A DNA stretch of 12,180 nt, from positions 1-12,180 of the forward strand of contig WJJA01000189.1 in assembly GCA_014729955.1 (NCBI GenBank), in the 5' to 3' direction. The position numbers and the translations under genes are program-made. This DNA is from a bacterium (GTDB lineage Bacteria; Electryoneota; Electryoneia; Electryoneales; Electryoneaceae). Within the stretch, counting starts at the first letter, position 1. Every line of letters starts with the position of its first letter. The notes below the pieces were generated by a model, which searched no databases, was not told the origin of the DNA, and saw only the letters and a list, made by a program, of their open reading frames with translations. Positions 1 to 6,875 of the stretch are shown piece by piece.

Positions 1-1016
1 ATCAGAACGCGGCCGAACCAGGGTAACAGACGCAGGAATCCGGAGGCTTCCGCCGCCAGCTCCATACGCTTTACTTCCATCGATCTTAGGATTTCAATAT
101 GCTTTTCCGTAATCTTTTCATTGGAATCGATGATACGCTCATCCTTGAGCACAATCCCCTTCACCACCGGCGTTTTCGCTTCCGCCTCCCTGCGACGGGC
201 CTGTGTTTCGGACTCGGCATACATCACATTCGGGGTGATAAACGGCACCAGCAGTTCAAAGCCGGCCTTGATGGCAGAATCCGCCTCCGCGCTCCCCAGG
301 TCCCGAAACGTGGTCTGCAGCCAACCCAGAGCCTCGTTGCGAGCGTCCGACGGGTCGAACAAGTCGGCGAGATCGACCGTGCGCTCCTCCCCTTCGACGA
401 TCAGCCGTATGCGGCCGTTGCGTGATTCCACCTTTTCTTTCGGTTTGTTCAATATCCCGCGGCTGTACAACTCCTGCAGGATCATCTGTAACGACGACTG
501 GGCCGGGTACCCCTCATCGACCATCATCGCACCCGCTTCCAGGTGCCGTTTGATGTATTGCCAGGAATCCGGGGAAAACTCGACACCGTGCTCCAGGCGT
601 AAATTGGTTCTTGCCGCTTTGAAGAGGCTGTCACGTTGCCCCGGCAGATATGCATCATCACCCGCAGGAAACTGTTCGCCCAATTCCCGAAGCGCATTCA
701 TCACTGCCGTAAGTTGCTCAATATTTCTGCTGCGAACCGTATCCACGTGCATGTAGACCGGCAGAACGTTTTCTCGTGCATTTTCCCGCTCTGCCGCCAA
801 TTCTGCATCGCTTTTCAGGATTTCAAATGTGAACGGCGCAATGATTTCCTCACGGCTGATCGAACCGACGTTGTACTCTGAATATCGGAACGCGCTCTGA
901 TGGGGGAAGAGAAAGACGGCACCGGCGGTCAAGGCCGCCAGCAGCAACAGAGGAAGGGCGGGATAACCTATAAAAAACAGGCGTTTCCCCGCTTTCTTTT
1001 CGCCGGATTCGCTCAT
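1..1016 (-). CDS. PgpH-like 7TM-HD membrane protein, N-terminal part (3' end outside window)
   Basis: Translation from the ATG at 1016 stays open to the window edge, giving about 338 residues with no stop. After a short basic N-terminus there is one transmembrane helix (about residues 12-37), then a long soluble extracytoplasmic region. Its last third holds the pattern ITPNVMYAESETQARRREAE followed by VVKGIVLKDERII, the signature I recognise from the 7TM-HD extracellular domain of PgpH/YqfF proteins. The visible end (RLLPWFGRVL) looks like the start of the seven-helix membrane bundle. The cytoplasmic HD phosphohydrolase domain would lie off the window. Characterised members such as Listeria PgpH hydrolyse cyclic-di-AMP, but the catalytic HD residues cannot be seen here, so activity is inferred. 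The start overlaps the phoH stop as ATGA, implying translational coupling. The Shine-Dalgarno is weak (GAG). Confidence 0.88.
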   Translation of the reverse strand, partial: MSESGEKKAGKRLFFIGYPALPLLLLAALTAGAVFLFPHQSAFRYSEYNVGSISREEIIAPFTFEILKSDAELAAERENARENVLPVYMHVDTVRSRNIEQLTAVMNALRELGEQFPAGDDAYLPGQRDSLFKAARTNLRLEHGVEFSPDSWQYIKRHLEAGAMMVDEGYPAQSSLQMILQELYSRGILNKPKEKVESRNGRIRLIVEGEERTVDLADLFDPSDARNEALGWLQTTFRDLGSAEADSAIKAGFELLVPFITPNVMYAESETQARRREAEAKTPVVKGIVLKDERIIDSNEKITEKHIEILRSMEVKRMELAAEASGFLRLLPWFGRVL

Positions 1017-2020
1017 GACATCTCACTGTTACCGCTTTCGCGGTCATAAGCACGAATGATATGCTGCACAAGGCCGTGACGAACTACATCCGTGCTTTCC
1101 AGGCTAACAAAGCGTATGCCCTGGATATCTCGCAGCAGCACCAGCGCCTGGGCAAGTCCGGAACGATCTTTGTCCATCAGGTCGATTTGTGTGAGATCGC
1201 CGGTCACAATCGCCTTGGAGCCATGCCCGAGCCGGGTCAGAAACATCTTCAATTGTTCACTTGTGGTGTTTTGTGCCTCATCCAGGATAACAAATGCATT
1301 GGAAAGCGTCCGACCGCGCATATAGGCCAGTGGAGCCACTTCGATGCGGTTCTGATCCATGAAACGCTTCACCTTCTCCGGCGGAATCATATCCATCAAG
1401 GCATCATACAACGGACGGAAATACGGATCAACCTTTTCCTTCAAATCTCCGGGCAGAAAGCCCAGGGTTTCTCCGGCTTCAACTGCAGGTCGCACGAGAA
1501 TAATCCGATCCACTTCATCCGCGGTAAAGGAACGTACCGCCAACGCGACGGCAAGATACGTCTTACCCGTACCTGCCGGACCAACTGCGAATGTCAGGTC
1601 CGCCTCTCGTGCGGATTCAACATATTCACGCTGGTTCCGGCTGCGTGTTTTCACAACCAATCCGGGACGTTCATAAACAATGACCGCCTCCGAACTGTCT
1701 TTCACTGTTCCGCTGCCGCCCGGATGGAACCCTGCGAGTGTCAATGCGGCATCCACACCCGATGCATCCACCGCCCCGGTGCGACTCATCTCAATCATGT
1801 CTCGGAGCACGTCACGTATCCGCTGTTCTTCTTCGATTGGACCGTGCACATGCAATTGATCGCCCCGCACGACCAGATTGGAACGAACCGAGGCATCCAG
1901 ACGCCGTAGATGACGGTCTTCCTGCCCGAGTATATCCACCATCGAACCCGACGGCAGATCGATGACAAAATGCGTGTCCAAAATACTCCGTTTGTCATGA
2001 AAAAAACGCGGCCTGCTCAT
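1013..2020 (-). CDS. PhoH-family ATPase (PhoH-like/YbeZ)
   Basis: A 335-residue cytoplasmic P-loop NTPase of the PhoH family. Residues about 18-75 form the N-terminal KH-like segment. The ATPase core has Walker A GPAGTGKT at 147-154, the family block ILVRPAVEAGETLGFLPGDL at 174-193, Walker B VILDEAQN at 244-251, GDLTQID at 274-280 and the C-terminal RHGLVQHII near 314-322. Length and motifs are normal for a complete enzyme. PhoH/YbeZ proteins are linked to RNA metabolism and usually sit beside the endoribonuclease gene ybeY. Here the next gene is a 7TM-HD protein, a known order in several phyla, so ybeY may follow outside the window. The start ATG lies 53 nt after the LysM gene stop. The leader has only a poor Shine-Dalgarno (GGAACGGGG), lying inside a 13-bp dyad. 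The stop overlaps the next start. Confidence 0.95.
   Translation of the reverse strand: MSRPRFFHDKRSILDTHFVIDLPSGSMVDILGQEDRHLRRLDASVRSNLVVRGDQLHVHGPIEEEQRIRDVLRDMIEMSRTGAVDASGVDAALTLAGFHPGGSGTVKDSSEAVIVYERPGLVVKTRSRNQREYVESAREADLTFAVGPAGTGKTYLAVALAVRSFTADEVDRIILVRPAVEAGETLGFLPGDLKEKVDPYFRPLYDALMDMIPPEKVKRFMDQNRIEVAPLAYMRGRTLSNAFVILDEAQNTTSEQLKMFLTRLGHGSKAIVTGDLTQIDLMDKDRSGLAQALVLLRDIQGIRFVSLESTDVVRHGLVQHIIRAYDRESGNSEMS
1031..1044 (-). other. GNRA-type hairpin at the end of phoH, just before the pgpH start
   Basis: On the minus strand the phoH codons for D-R-E-S-G contain ACCGC-GAAA-GCGGT, a perfect 5-bp stem closed by a GAAA tetraloop. It lies 14 nt upstream of the pgpH-like ATG and has no T-run, so it is not a terminator. 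It could influence translation of the next gene, which lacks a strong Shine-Dalgarno. A short stem like this can also arise by chance in coding sequence. Confidence 0.3.
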
Positions 2021-2023
2021 CCC

Positions 2024-2036
2024 CGTTCCGGGAACG
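2024..2036. promoter_or_regulatory. 13-bp dyad overlapping the phoH ribosome-binding region
   Basis: CGTTCC-G-GGAACG is a perfect 6+1+6 palindrome ending 3 nt before the phoH ATG, in the 53-nt gap after the LysM gene. It covers the only plausible ribosome-binding sequence. It could be an operator or a structure hiding the start, or coincidence; there is no independent support. Confidence 0.2.
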
Positions 2037-2073
2037 ATGCGGGCCGCGATGGGTACCTGTTTTCACTGACCGA

Positions 2074-2916
2074 TCAACGACCGGGCAGCTTGATAATCGT
2101 TTCCGGATAAATCAGGTTCGGATCTTCCGAATACAGTGCCTGCATGTTAGAGTCATACAGCTTGCGCCACTGGAACGGATCACCGTAGACCGATTTGGCG
2201 ATGCTGTACAGGAAGTCACCCTTCGCAACGATATAGTGCTTCCGGTCCACAGCCATCGGAATGGTTAATCTCTGGTTCGGGAAGATCAGGTTCGGATCTT
2301 TGATCTGGTCCACGTTGAATGAATAGATCCGCATCCATTTCATCGGGTCGCCGTAATACTTCGACATGCCCGAAATCTTCCAGAGATAGTCGCCGCGGAT
2401 GACGGTGTGAGTCTTGCTGGGCGGCTCGTAGCTCTCTCCCTTGGAACGCGCGGCGGCCAAGGTGGAACGCATGCGATCCAGCTTCTTCACGCTGCTCGTC
2501 AGAAGCGCTTCCGGTCTCGCCTCCAGGCTCGCCAGCTCCGCTTCAAGTTCGTCCAGCAGCTCCATGTTCTCGTACAGCTCAGCCGGACTCATCGCGGCCG
2601 CCTTCTGGATACGAGCTTCAAGGTCGTCGAGTTTCGCATGGAAGGTGTCAACCTGGTCTCGGCTGGTATCAAGCATGTCGTAGATCGACTGCCAGGTTTC
2701 CGCTTCTTCCTCTTCCAGTGCGGCAATGTCCGATTCCAGCGCGGCGATCTCTTCCTCTAATCCTGCGATCCGCTCCTGTGCAGCCGCTTCACGCTGTTGC
2801 CATTTCTCAAGCTCAACCAGGTAGTCCTCATACTTCATTTTCTGCTGAGCCTGCGCAGGTACGACGGCAGCGAAAAGAACCAGGACGGCAACTATAGCGA
2901 TCATTGTACGCATCAT
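2074..2916 (-). CDS. Secreted coiled-coil protein with two C-terminal LysM domains
   Basis: A 280-residue exported protein. Residues 1-23 are a signal peptide (hydrophobic core IAIVAVLVLFAAVV, probable cleavage after AQA). Residues about 30-155 are a highly charged Glu/Ala/Leu-rich coiled coil. Two LysM modules follow, about 169-219 (HTVIRGDYLWKIS to PNQRLTIP) and 227-278 (HYIVAKGDFLYSIA to IIKLP), each with the YGDP and DPNLI(F/Y)P features of this family. LysM domains bind the glycan of peptidoglycan, so the protein is expected to sit on the wall in the periplasm with its coiled coil free for partners. The start overlaps the lipoprotein stop (ATGATG). GGAGG at 2920-2924 is 3 nt from the first ATG and 6 nt from the second (2913), so 2913 may be the true initiator. 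It probably acts with the adjacent lipoprotein. No enzymatic domain is visible. Confidence 0.9.
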   Translation of the reverse strand: MMRTMIAIVAVLVLFAAVVPAQAQQKMKYEDYLVELEKWQQREAAAQERIAGLEEEIAALESDIAALEEEEAETWQSIYDMLDTSRDQVDTFHAKLDDLEARIQKAAAMSPAELYENMELLDELEAELASLEARPEALLTSSVKKLDRMRSTLAAARSKGESYEPPSKTHTVIRGDYLWKISGMSKYYGDPMKWMRIYSFNVDQIKDPNLIFPNQRLTIPMAVDRKHYIVAKGDFLYSIAKSVYGDPFQWRKLYDSNMQALYSEDPNLIYPETIIKLPGR

Positions 2917-3230
2917 TGCCCTCCTTCCATCATCTGGCTCTCCGGTTGCTCTTCAGCGGTGCCTCGCTCCTGCATCCGCTGCTCAACCTTGGCCTTCTCT
3001 TCTTTCGCCGCATCTACCTTGCTCTGCTGTACGGCCTTCTCACGCTCCAGGTCGGCTTTCTTACGTTCCAGCTCCGTTACCTTCTTTTCCGCCGACAACG
3101 CCGCCTGGCGCTGCTGCTCAAGGGTCTGAAGGTCTTCCTCGCTGGCGTACTTCGTACATCCGACTCCTGCGAACGCCACCATGAAGGCAACGATCAACAA
3201 GATCAGAAGCTTCCCGCCGATGTTTCTCAT
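2913..3230 (-). CDS. Small coiled-coil lipoprotein
   Basis: A 105-residue protein with an N-terminal lipoprotein signal: positive start (MRNIGGK), hydrophobic core to about residue 21, and lipobox GVGC with the lipidated Cys at 25. Thr follows the Cys, so by the usual rule it would be sent to the outer membrane. Residues about 30-88 form one continuous charged coiled coil (repeating Glu/Lys/Ala with Leu/Val at heptad spacing), and the tail is Glu/Gln-rich. This architecture recalls Lpp-like outer-membrane tethers, but there is no recognisable C-terminal Lys for wall attachment, so wall contact may come through the overlapping LysM gene. Start at 3230 was chosen because it places the signal peptide at the N-terminus, with GGGGA 5 nt upstream as a modest ribosome-binding site. 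The stop overlaps the next gene by 4 bp. Confidence 0.85.
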   Translation of the reverse strand: MRNIGGKLLILLIVAFMVAFAGVGCTKYASEEDLQTLEQQRQAALSAEKKVTELERKKADLEREKAVQQSKVDAAKEEKAKVEQRMQERGTAEEQPESQMMEGGQ

Positions 3231-3318
3231 GTGAGTCCCCGACGTGTTTAGGACCAAACGGTAAACAATTCTAACAAAGTATAAAAACCTTCTGGTTTTT
3301 GCATGCACGCTGTCGATC

Positions 3319-3348
3319 AAGGTAATGGTGCAAACCACCTCATGTCAA
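3319..3348 (-). promoter_or_regulatory. Possible sigma70-type promoter for the lipoprotein-LysM-phoH-pgpH block
   Basis: In the 146-nt gap after aspS the minus strand has a perfect TTGACA (3348-3343), an 18-nt spacer and TACCTT (3324-3319), which matches the -10 consensus at only three positions. A better -10-like TATACT lies further down at 3283-3278 but has no good -35 in front. One of these probably starts the downstream block. If the organism uses Bacteroidota-type promoters, neither site fits the TAnnTTTG consensus. Confidence 0.35.
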
Positions 3349-3377
3349 GGGTAACGAGACTATATAACCCCTGACAT
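3342..3377. repeat. 11-bp inverted repeat immediately after aspS
   Basis: The arms are 3342-3352 (ATGTCAAGGGT) and 3367-3377 (ACCCCTGACAT), matching at 10 of 11 positions. The single mismatch is a G-U pair in minus-strand RNA. The spacer is 14 nt. One arm reaches the last base of the aspS stop codon and the other contains the TTGACA box. No T-run follows, so it is not a classical terminator. It could be an operator over the downstream promoter or an mRNA 3'-end stem. Confidence 0.55.
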
Positions 3378-5173
3378 CAGTCGTTTTCTCCCGTTTCTCC
3401 CTTTGGTTTGATTTCCTGCAGATGCAATTCATGCAACTGATCCTCATCTACAACACCAGGTGCCCCTTCAAACAACGCCATTCCGGCAGTTGTTTTCGGG
3501 AATGCGATTACATTGCGAATGGACGTTTCTCCGGTTGCCAACATCACCATGCGATCAAATCCAAACGCAATGCCCCCATGAGGAGGAGCACCGTATTGAA
3601 GTGCTTCCATGAGAAAACTGAAACGTTTTGATGCCTCTTCCGGTGATAGACCAATCAAGCCGAACACCTTTTCCTGCCAGGTCCGATCATGAATACGGAT
3701 ACTGCCGCCCGCCACTTCATGACCGTTCCACACAAGATCATACGCACGGCTCATAATGCGTGACGGATCCGTCTCACGCCACCGCTCCCATTCTTCGTAC
3801 CGAGGTGCCGTAAACGGATGATGCAGAGCATCGTAGCGCTCTTCTTCTTCGTTCCATTCCACCAGCGGAAAATCGGTTACCCACAACAGCTCATGGCGGG
3901 ATTCATCGATCCATCCCAATTCCTGTGCCAGGGCGGACCGGAGCATGCCCATTACTTCGAAACGACGCATGCCCTTGTCCAACGCGATCAGGCCAAGATC
4001 ATCCTCACCCATCTGCAACGCGTCTGCCGCCTTCTGCAACTGCTCGGCCGGGATGAATTTTCCCAGGGGATTCGCCCAACTACCGTCCTCCTGCACGCGC
4101 AGAGGCATCAATCCTCCCAGGCCCCGCTGCTTCACAAACTCTTCCCACTTCTTGATCCAGCTGCGACTCACAGCCGCCTGTCCCTGCACGCACAAACCGA
4201 CCGCCCCACCGCCGGCTTTCGAGATCCCATCCACGACGCCGAAACCATGTCCTGCAAGATGATCCGTCAGATCAACCAGCTCCTGCCCGTATCGGGTGTC
4301 GGGTTTGTCTGTGCCGTATCGCTGCATCGCATCGCGGTAGGTCATCCTCGGGACCGCTGTTGGAAACGGAATCTCCAGAGCTTGCTCGAACACCGCTTTC
4401 ATCAGCGTTTCGGCTGTCTCACGGATCTGTTCTTCGTCCACAAACGCCGCTTCGATATCAATCTGTGTGAATTCAGGCTGACGGTTCGCTCGAAAGTCCT
4501 CATCCCTGAAACAGCGAACCACCTGGAAATACCTGTCAAACCCCGACACCATCAGGATCTGTTTGTACGTCTGGGGTGACTGGGGAAGCGCGTACCACTG
4601 CCCCGGGTGCAATCGGCTGGGAACGATGAAGTCACGTGCCCCTTCCGGCGTGGACCGGGTCAGATACGGCGTTTCGATCTCCAGGAAACCCTGTTTCGAC
4701 AGCACACGACGGACGGTCTGCAGCAGATTGTGCCGTGTAACAAGGATTTTCTGCATCCGTGCACGCCTGAGATCGAGAAAGCGGTGCCGTAGACGATGCT
4801 CTTCCGACGGCACGAAATCATCTTCCGGTAGCAGGGGAGGAGTTTCACAGGACGCAAGCACTTCGAGCCGGTCTGCAACGACTTCGATGTCTCCCGTCGG
4901 CATATCTGCATTGCGATCCTGCTCCGGCCGTGTACGAACCATCCCTTCAATGCGAACCACCCATTCCTGGCGAACACGCTTGGCCTCGAGAACCAGCTCT
5001 TCCGAACGGTCCGGATCAAAAACAACCTGGGTACGACCGTATCGATCCCTCACCGTCAGGAATATCAAACCGCCCAAGTCCCGAATACGCGCCGCCCAAC
5101 CGCTCAATACCACACGCTCATCTGCGTGCGACTGTCTCAGCTCACCACAAGTATGCGTCCTGTATACCGTCAA
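3377..5173 (-). CDS. aspS: Aspartyl-tRNA synthetase (bacterial type, with GAD domain)
   Basis: A complete 598-residue class II synthetase that charges tRNA-Asp with aspartate in the cytoplasm. The N-terminal OB-fold anticodon-binding domain starts with YRTHTCGEL and SGWAARIRDLGG. Motif 1 lies around GFLEIETPYLTRSTPEGARD (162-181), the aspartate-binding QSPQ at 198-201, and motif 2 FRDEDFRANRQPEFTQID at 222-239. The bacterial GAD insertion spans about 290-425. ALHHPFTAP (449-457), GGSIRIHD (489-496) and motif 3 GIAFGFDRMVMLATG with Arg541 complete the catalytic core. The residue after RD is Leu33, as in the discriminating E. coli enzyme rather than His as in Pseudomonas. This hints at Asp-specific charging but does not prove it. 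Translation must start at TTG: an in-frame TAG lies 21 nt upstream and the family N-terminus begins right there. AGGA sits 8 nt before the TTG. No promoter fits between the preceding terminator and this start. Confidence 0.98.
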   Translation of the reverse strand: MTVYRTHTCGELRQSHADERVVLSGWAARIRDLGGLIFLTVRDRYGRTQVVFDPDRSEELVLEAKRVRQEWVVRIEGMVRTRPEQDRNADMPTGDIEVVADRLEVLASCETPPLLPEDDFVPSEEHRLRHRFLDLRRARMQKILVTRHNLLQTVRRVLSKQGFLEIETPYLTRSTPEGARDFIVPSRLHPGQWYALPQSPQTYKQILMVSGFDRYFQVVRCFRDEDFRANRQPEFTQIDIEAAFVDEEQIRETAETLMKAVFEQALEIPFPTAVPRMTYRDAMQRYGTDKPDTRYGQELVDLTDHLAGHGFGVVDGISKAGGGAVGLCVQGQAAVSRSWIKKWEEFVKQRGLGGLMPLRVQEDGSWANPLGKFIPAEQLQKAADALQMGEDDLGLIALDKGMRRFEVMGMLRSALAQELGWIDESRHELLWVTDFPLVEWNEEEERYDALHHPFTAPRYEEWERWRETDPSRIMSRAYDLVWNGHEVAGGSIRIHDRTWQEKVFGLIGLSPEEASKRFSFLMEALQYGAPPHGGIAFGFDRMVMLATGETSIRNVIAFPKTTAGMALFEGAPGVVDEDQLHELHLQEIKPKGETGEND

Positions 5174-5196
5174 CCCTCTTATCCTTTCCGGCTAGT

Positions 5197-5232
5197 AAAA
5201 AGGGCCGCCCGTATCAGCGCAGGGCGACCCTT
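5197..5232 (-). terminator. Rho-independent terminator after the AgmX/TonB-like gene
   Basis: On the minus strand AAGGGTCGCCC (5232-5222) pairs with GGGCGGCCCTT (5210-5200) over 11 bp with one G-U pair and an 11-nt loop. A run of five T follows (5201-5197, the first two within the stem). It begins 23 nt after the AgmX-like stop codon and ends 23 nt before the aspS start, so it closes the envelope operon and also forms part of the aspS leader. Confidence 0.88.
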
Positions 5233-5255
5233 GAAAACCTATGGTTCGAAATGAA

Positions 5256-6242
5256 TCAGGTCAGCAGAAGCGGGAACTCTGTGGTCACATCGCCTTCCGC
5301 CGGGTCGAAACGCCAGCGGGAGACACGCTGACGCACACACTGTTCAACACGACGACCAAGTGCTGAGTTGGTCCACTCGGAATTGCGCACCTGGACACGT
5401 GATACGGAACCATTCGCTTCAATCGTGAAGCGTACCGTAATACGCCCGCGAAGGTTCGGATCCTTCTTTTTCTGCGTGTTGTAGCAGTTCTTCAATACAC
5501 GCGTTTCGCCGCGGATAACGCCCTGAATCGCATCGGCGCTTCGAGCGGCTGAGGACGCAGCCGCACCGCGAACTTCGGGCACCTCCTCGACCTCAACGGA
5601 TGAACCTTCCAGGATCAGCTCGATGTCCTCAAGAGAAAGCTCGGAGATATCAATATCACCCGCGCCCTCCATGATTGCGCCGCCGCCGCGCAGTTTTTCA
5701 ACCTTTGCGACTTCGGTTCCACGCGCAATACCGGACAATCCTGATGCGCTGACACCGCCCAGACCGCCTCCGCCGAGGGTTTTACCACCGCCGCCTCGAC
5801 GACGTCCGCTGGACACCGCACCTGCCTGCGCGAAGATACCGCGACTGCGTGCCGCCTGCATCGCCTGAGCACGCTTGGCCGCACGCGCTTCACGCTGCTG
5901 CTTGCGACGCTCCGCGCGCTCCTCCGCGGTCTGCTTGACCTCTTCCACGTCCTCAACCTTGCGGGCTTTCGCCTGCTTCGGTTCATCGGTGGTCACGGTC
6001 TTCTTGATCACCTTCGGCTGCTCAACCTGGTAAATCTTGCGCATGATCTTTTCAATATCTTCCTGGGATAACTCCTTCGGCGGAAGAGACTGACGCCAAT
6101 AAGTTAAACCGAAGAAGACCAGGAACGTGGCCAGAAAGATGATCGCGAATTCCCGATCGATACTATCGGTAAAGTGTTGTTCCAGTTCTTTCGGGAAGCT
6201 CGAGAACGCCTCTTTTTTGGATGCTGCCGCTTGTTGTGCCAC
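5256..6242 (-). CDS. AgmX/PglI C-terminal-domain protein, TonB-like energy transducer
   Basis: A 328-residue protein with the layout of a force transducer. It has a short cytoplasmic N-terminus, one transmembrane helix at about 31-49 (EFAIIFLATFLVFFGLTYW) and a charged Lys/Glu/Arg region at about 60-135. A Gly-rich linker (about 145-190) and an acidic stretch (195-225) lead to a C-terminal domain at about 238-328. That domain matches the AgmX/PglI family: RVLKNCYN with Cys253, GRITVRFTIEANGSVSRVQV, EQCVR with Cys302 and a final W-x-F-x-P segment. The two cysteines are at the family positions and could form a periplasmic disulfide. Members work with ExbB/ExbD-type motors, for example in myxobacterial gliding. 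The start is GTG, supported by GGGAGG at 6250-6255, 7 nt upstream. It is last in the operon, 17 nt after the second exbD-like gene, and is followed by a strong terminator. Confidence 0.88.
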   Translation of the reverse strand: MAQQAAASKKEAFSSFPKELEQHFTDSIDREFAIIFLATFLVFFGLTYWRQSLPPKELSQEDIEKIMRKIYQVEQPKVIKKTVTTDEPKQAKARKVEDVEEVKQTAEERAERRKQQREARAAKRAQAMQAARSRGIFAQAGAVSSGRRRGGGGKTLGGGGLGGVSASGLSGIARGTEVAKVEKLRGGGAIMEGAGDIDISELSLEDIELILEGSSVEVEEVPEVRGAAASSAARSADAIQGVIRGETRVLKNCYNTQKKKDPNLRGRITVRFTIEANGSVSRVQVRNSEWTNSALGRRVEQCVRQRVSRWRFDPAEGDVTTEFPLLLT

Positions 6243-6259
6243 TGATTTGCCTCCCGGGT

Positions 6260-6763
6260 CTAACTCTTTTGCTGGATTACAAAATCAAATTTTGCAATAC
6301 CCGCGCCACTGGCTGTCTGCACAACCTTCAACACCCAGGAGTACGGCACCCCCTGATCTGCCTGGATTGTGACCTCTTCAATCGGTGGAAGATTGAGACC
6401 GGCGTTGGTTTCGTTACGATCGTAAATCAGAGACTCCAACGCGGGAACCATCACATCCTCTTCGACCTGCAGTTCATCCACAGGGGCAATCACAGGCAGA
6501 TTCTCAAACGCCTCACCTTCCTTATGAAGGATCAGGCCCTGGTTCGGCATCAGGTACAAGGCAAGCACCTGTTTCGGTTGCATGTCAGCTGTTGATTCTG
6601 GCAGCTCAATGCCGGGCGCGGGTTGCATCAGCTGACCCGAAGCCGAGAACGACTTCAGAAGGAAGAGAAGAATGATGGTCATCATATCCATCATGGAGCT
6701 CAAATTGAGCTTCGTATCTTCATCCTTCTTATGTTTTTGTCGCTTTGAAGGAGCAAACGCCAT
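6260..6763 (-). CDS. ExbD/TolR-family protein with the conserved transmembrane Asp
   Basis: A 167-residue inner-membrane protein. A basic cytoplasmic N-terminus (KRQKHKK) leads into one transmembrane helix at about 21-40 with the sequence LNLSSMMDMMTIILLFLL. Asp26 is at the position of the proton-carrying Asp of ExbD/TolR. The periplasmic domain runs from about 50 to 167 and ends with the family pattern TIQADQGVPYSWVLKVVQTA and a final beta strand. It should form the plug of an ExbB-type channel and pass movement to the AgmX/TonB-like partner encoded 17 nt downstream. The start ATG has GGAG 8 nt upstream. The gene follows the other exbD-like gene after an unusually long gap (112 nt) for this operon. 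Confidence 0.93.
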   Translation of the reverse strand: MAFAPSKRQKHKKDEDTKLNLSSMMDMMTIILLFLLKSFSASGQLMQPAPGIELPESTADMQPKQVLALYLMPNQGLILHKEGEAFENLPVIAPVDELQVEEDVMVPALESLIYDRNETNAGLNLPPIEEVTIQADQGVPYSWVLKVVQTASGAGIAKFDFVIQQKS

Positions 6764-6875
6764 GGTTTCGACTCCAGTCGTTAAATACTCACACCCGACA
6801 CGGCAGAATCAACGCAGAGTGCGTACCAAATGACCGCATCTAAATGTGAATCCAATCCATCGCCCAAAGGCGGTG
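6764..6875 (-). other. 112-nt gap between the two exbD-like genes with small inverted repeats
   Basis: This is a long gap inside a compact operon. It holds a 5-3-5 inverted repeat, ACGCA-GAG-TGCGT at 6812-6824, and a 5-2-5 repeat, CGACT-CC-AGTCG at 6769-6780. The second encloses the GGAG ribosome-binding site (6772-6775) of the downstream gene. Neither has a T-run. They could tune the ratio of the two ExbD proteins, but repeats this short may be chance. No ORF or clear promoter was seen here. Confidence 0.25.

Noticed and set aside
1061..1909. Plus-strand ORF of 282 codons opposite phoH
   Set aside because: The minus strand encodes an unmistakable PhoH ATPase with all motifs; the plus frame shows none.
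3283..3300. AAAAACC-tctt... hairpin after aspS as a terminator
   Set aside because: The stem has only two GC pairs in seven, so it is too weak to call; it also overlaps a possible -10 box.
3231..3338. N-terminal extension of the lipoprotein to an upstream ATG
   Set aside because: The extra 36 residues cover the likely promoter region and would put the lipoprotein signal in the middle of the protein; the ATG at 3230 fits the lipobox.
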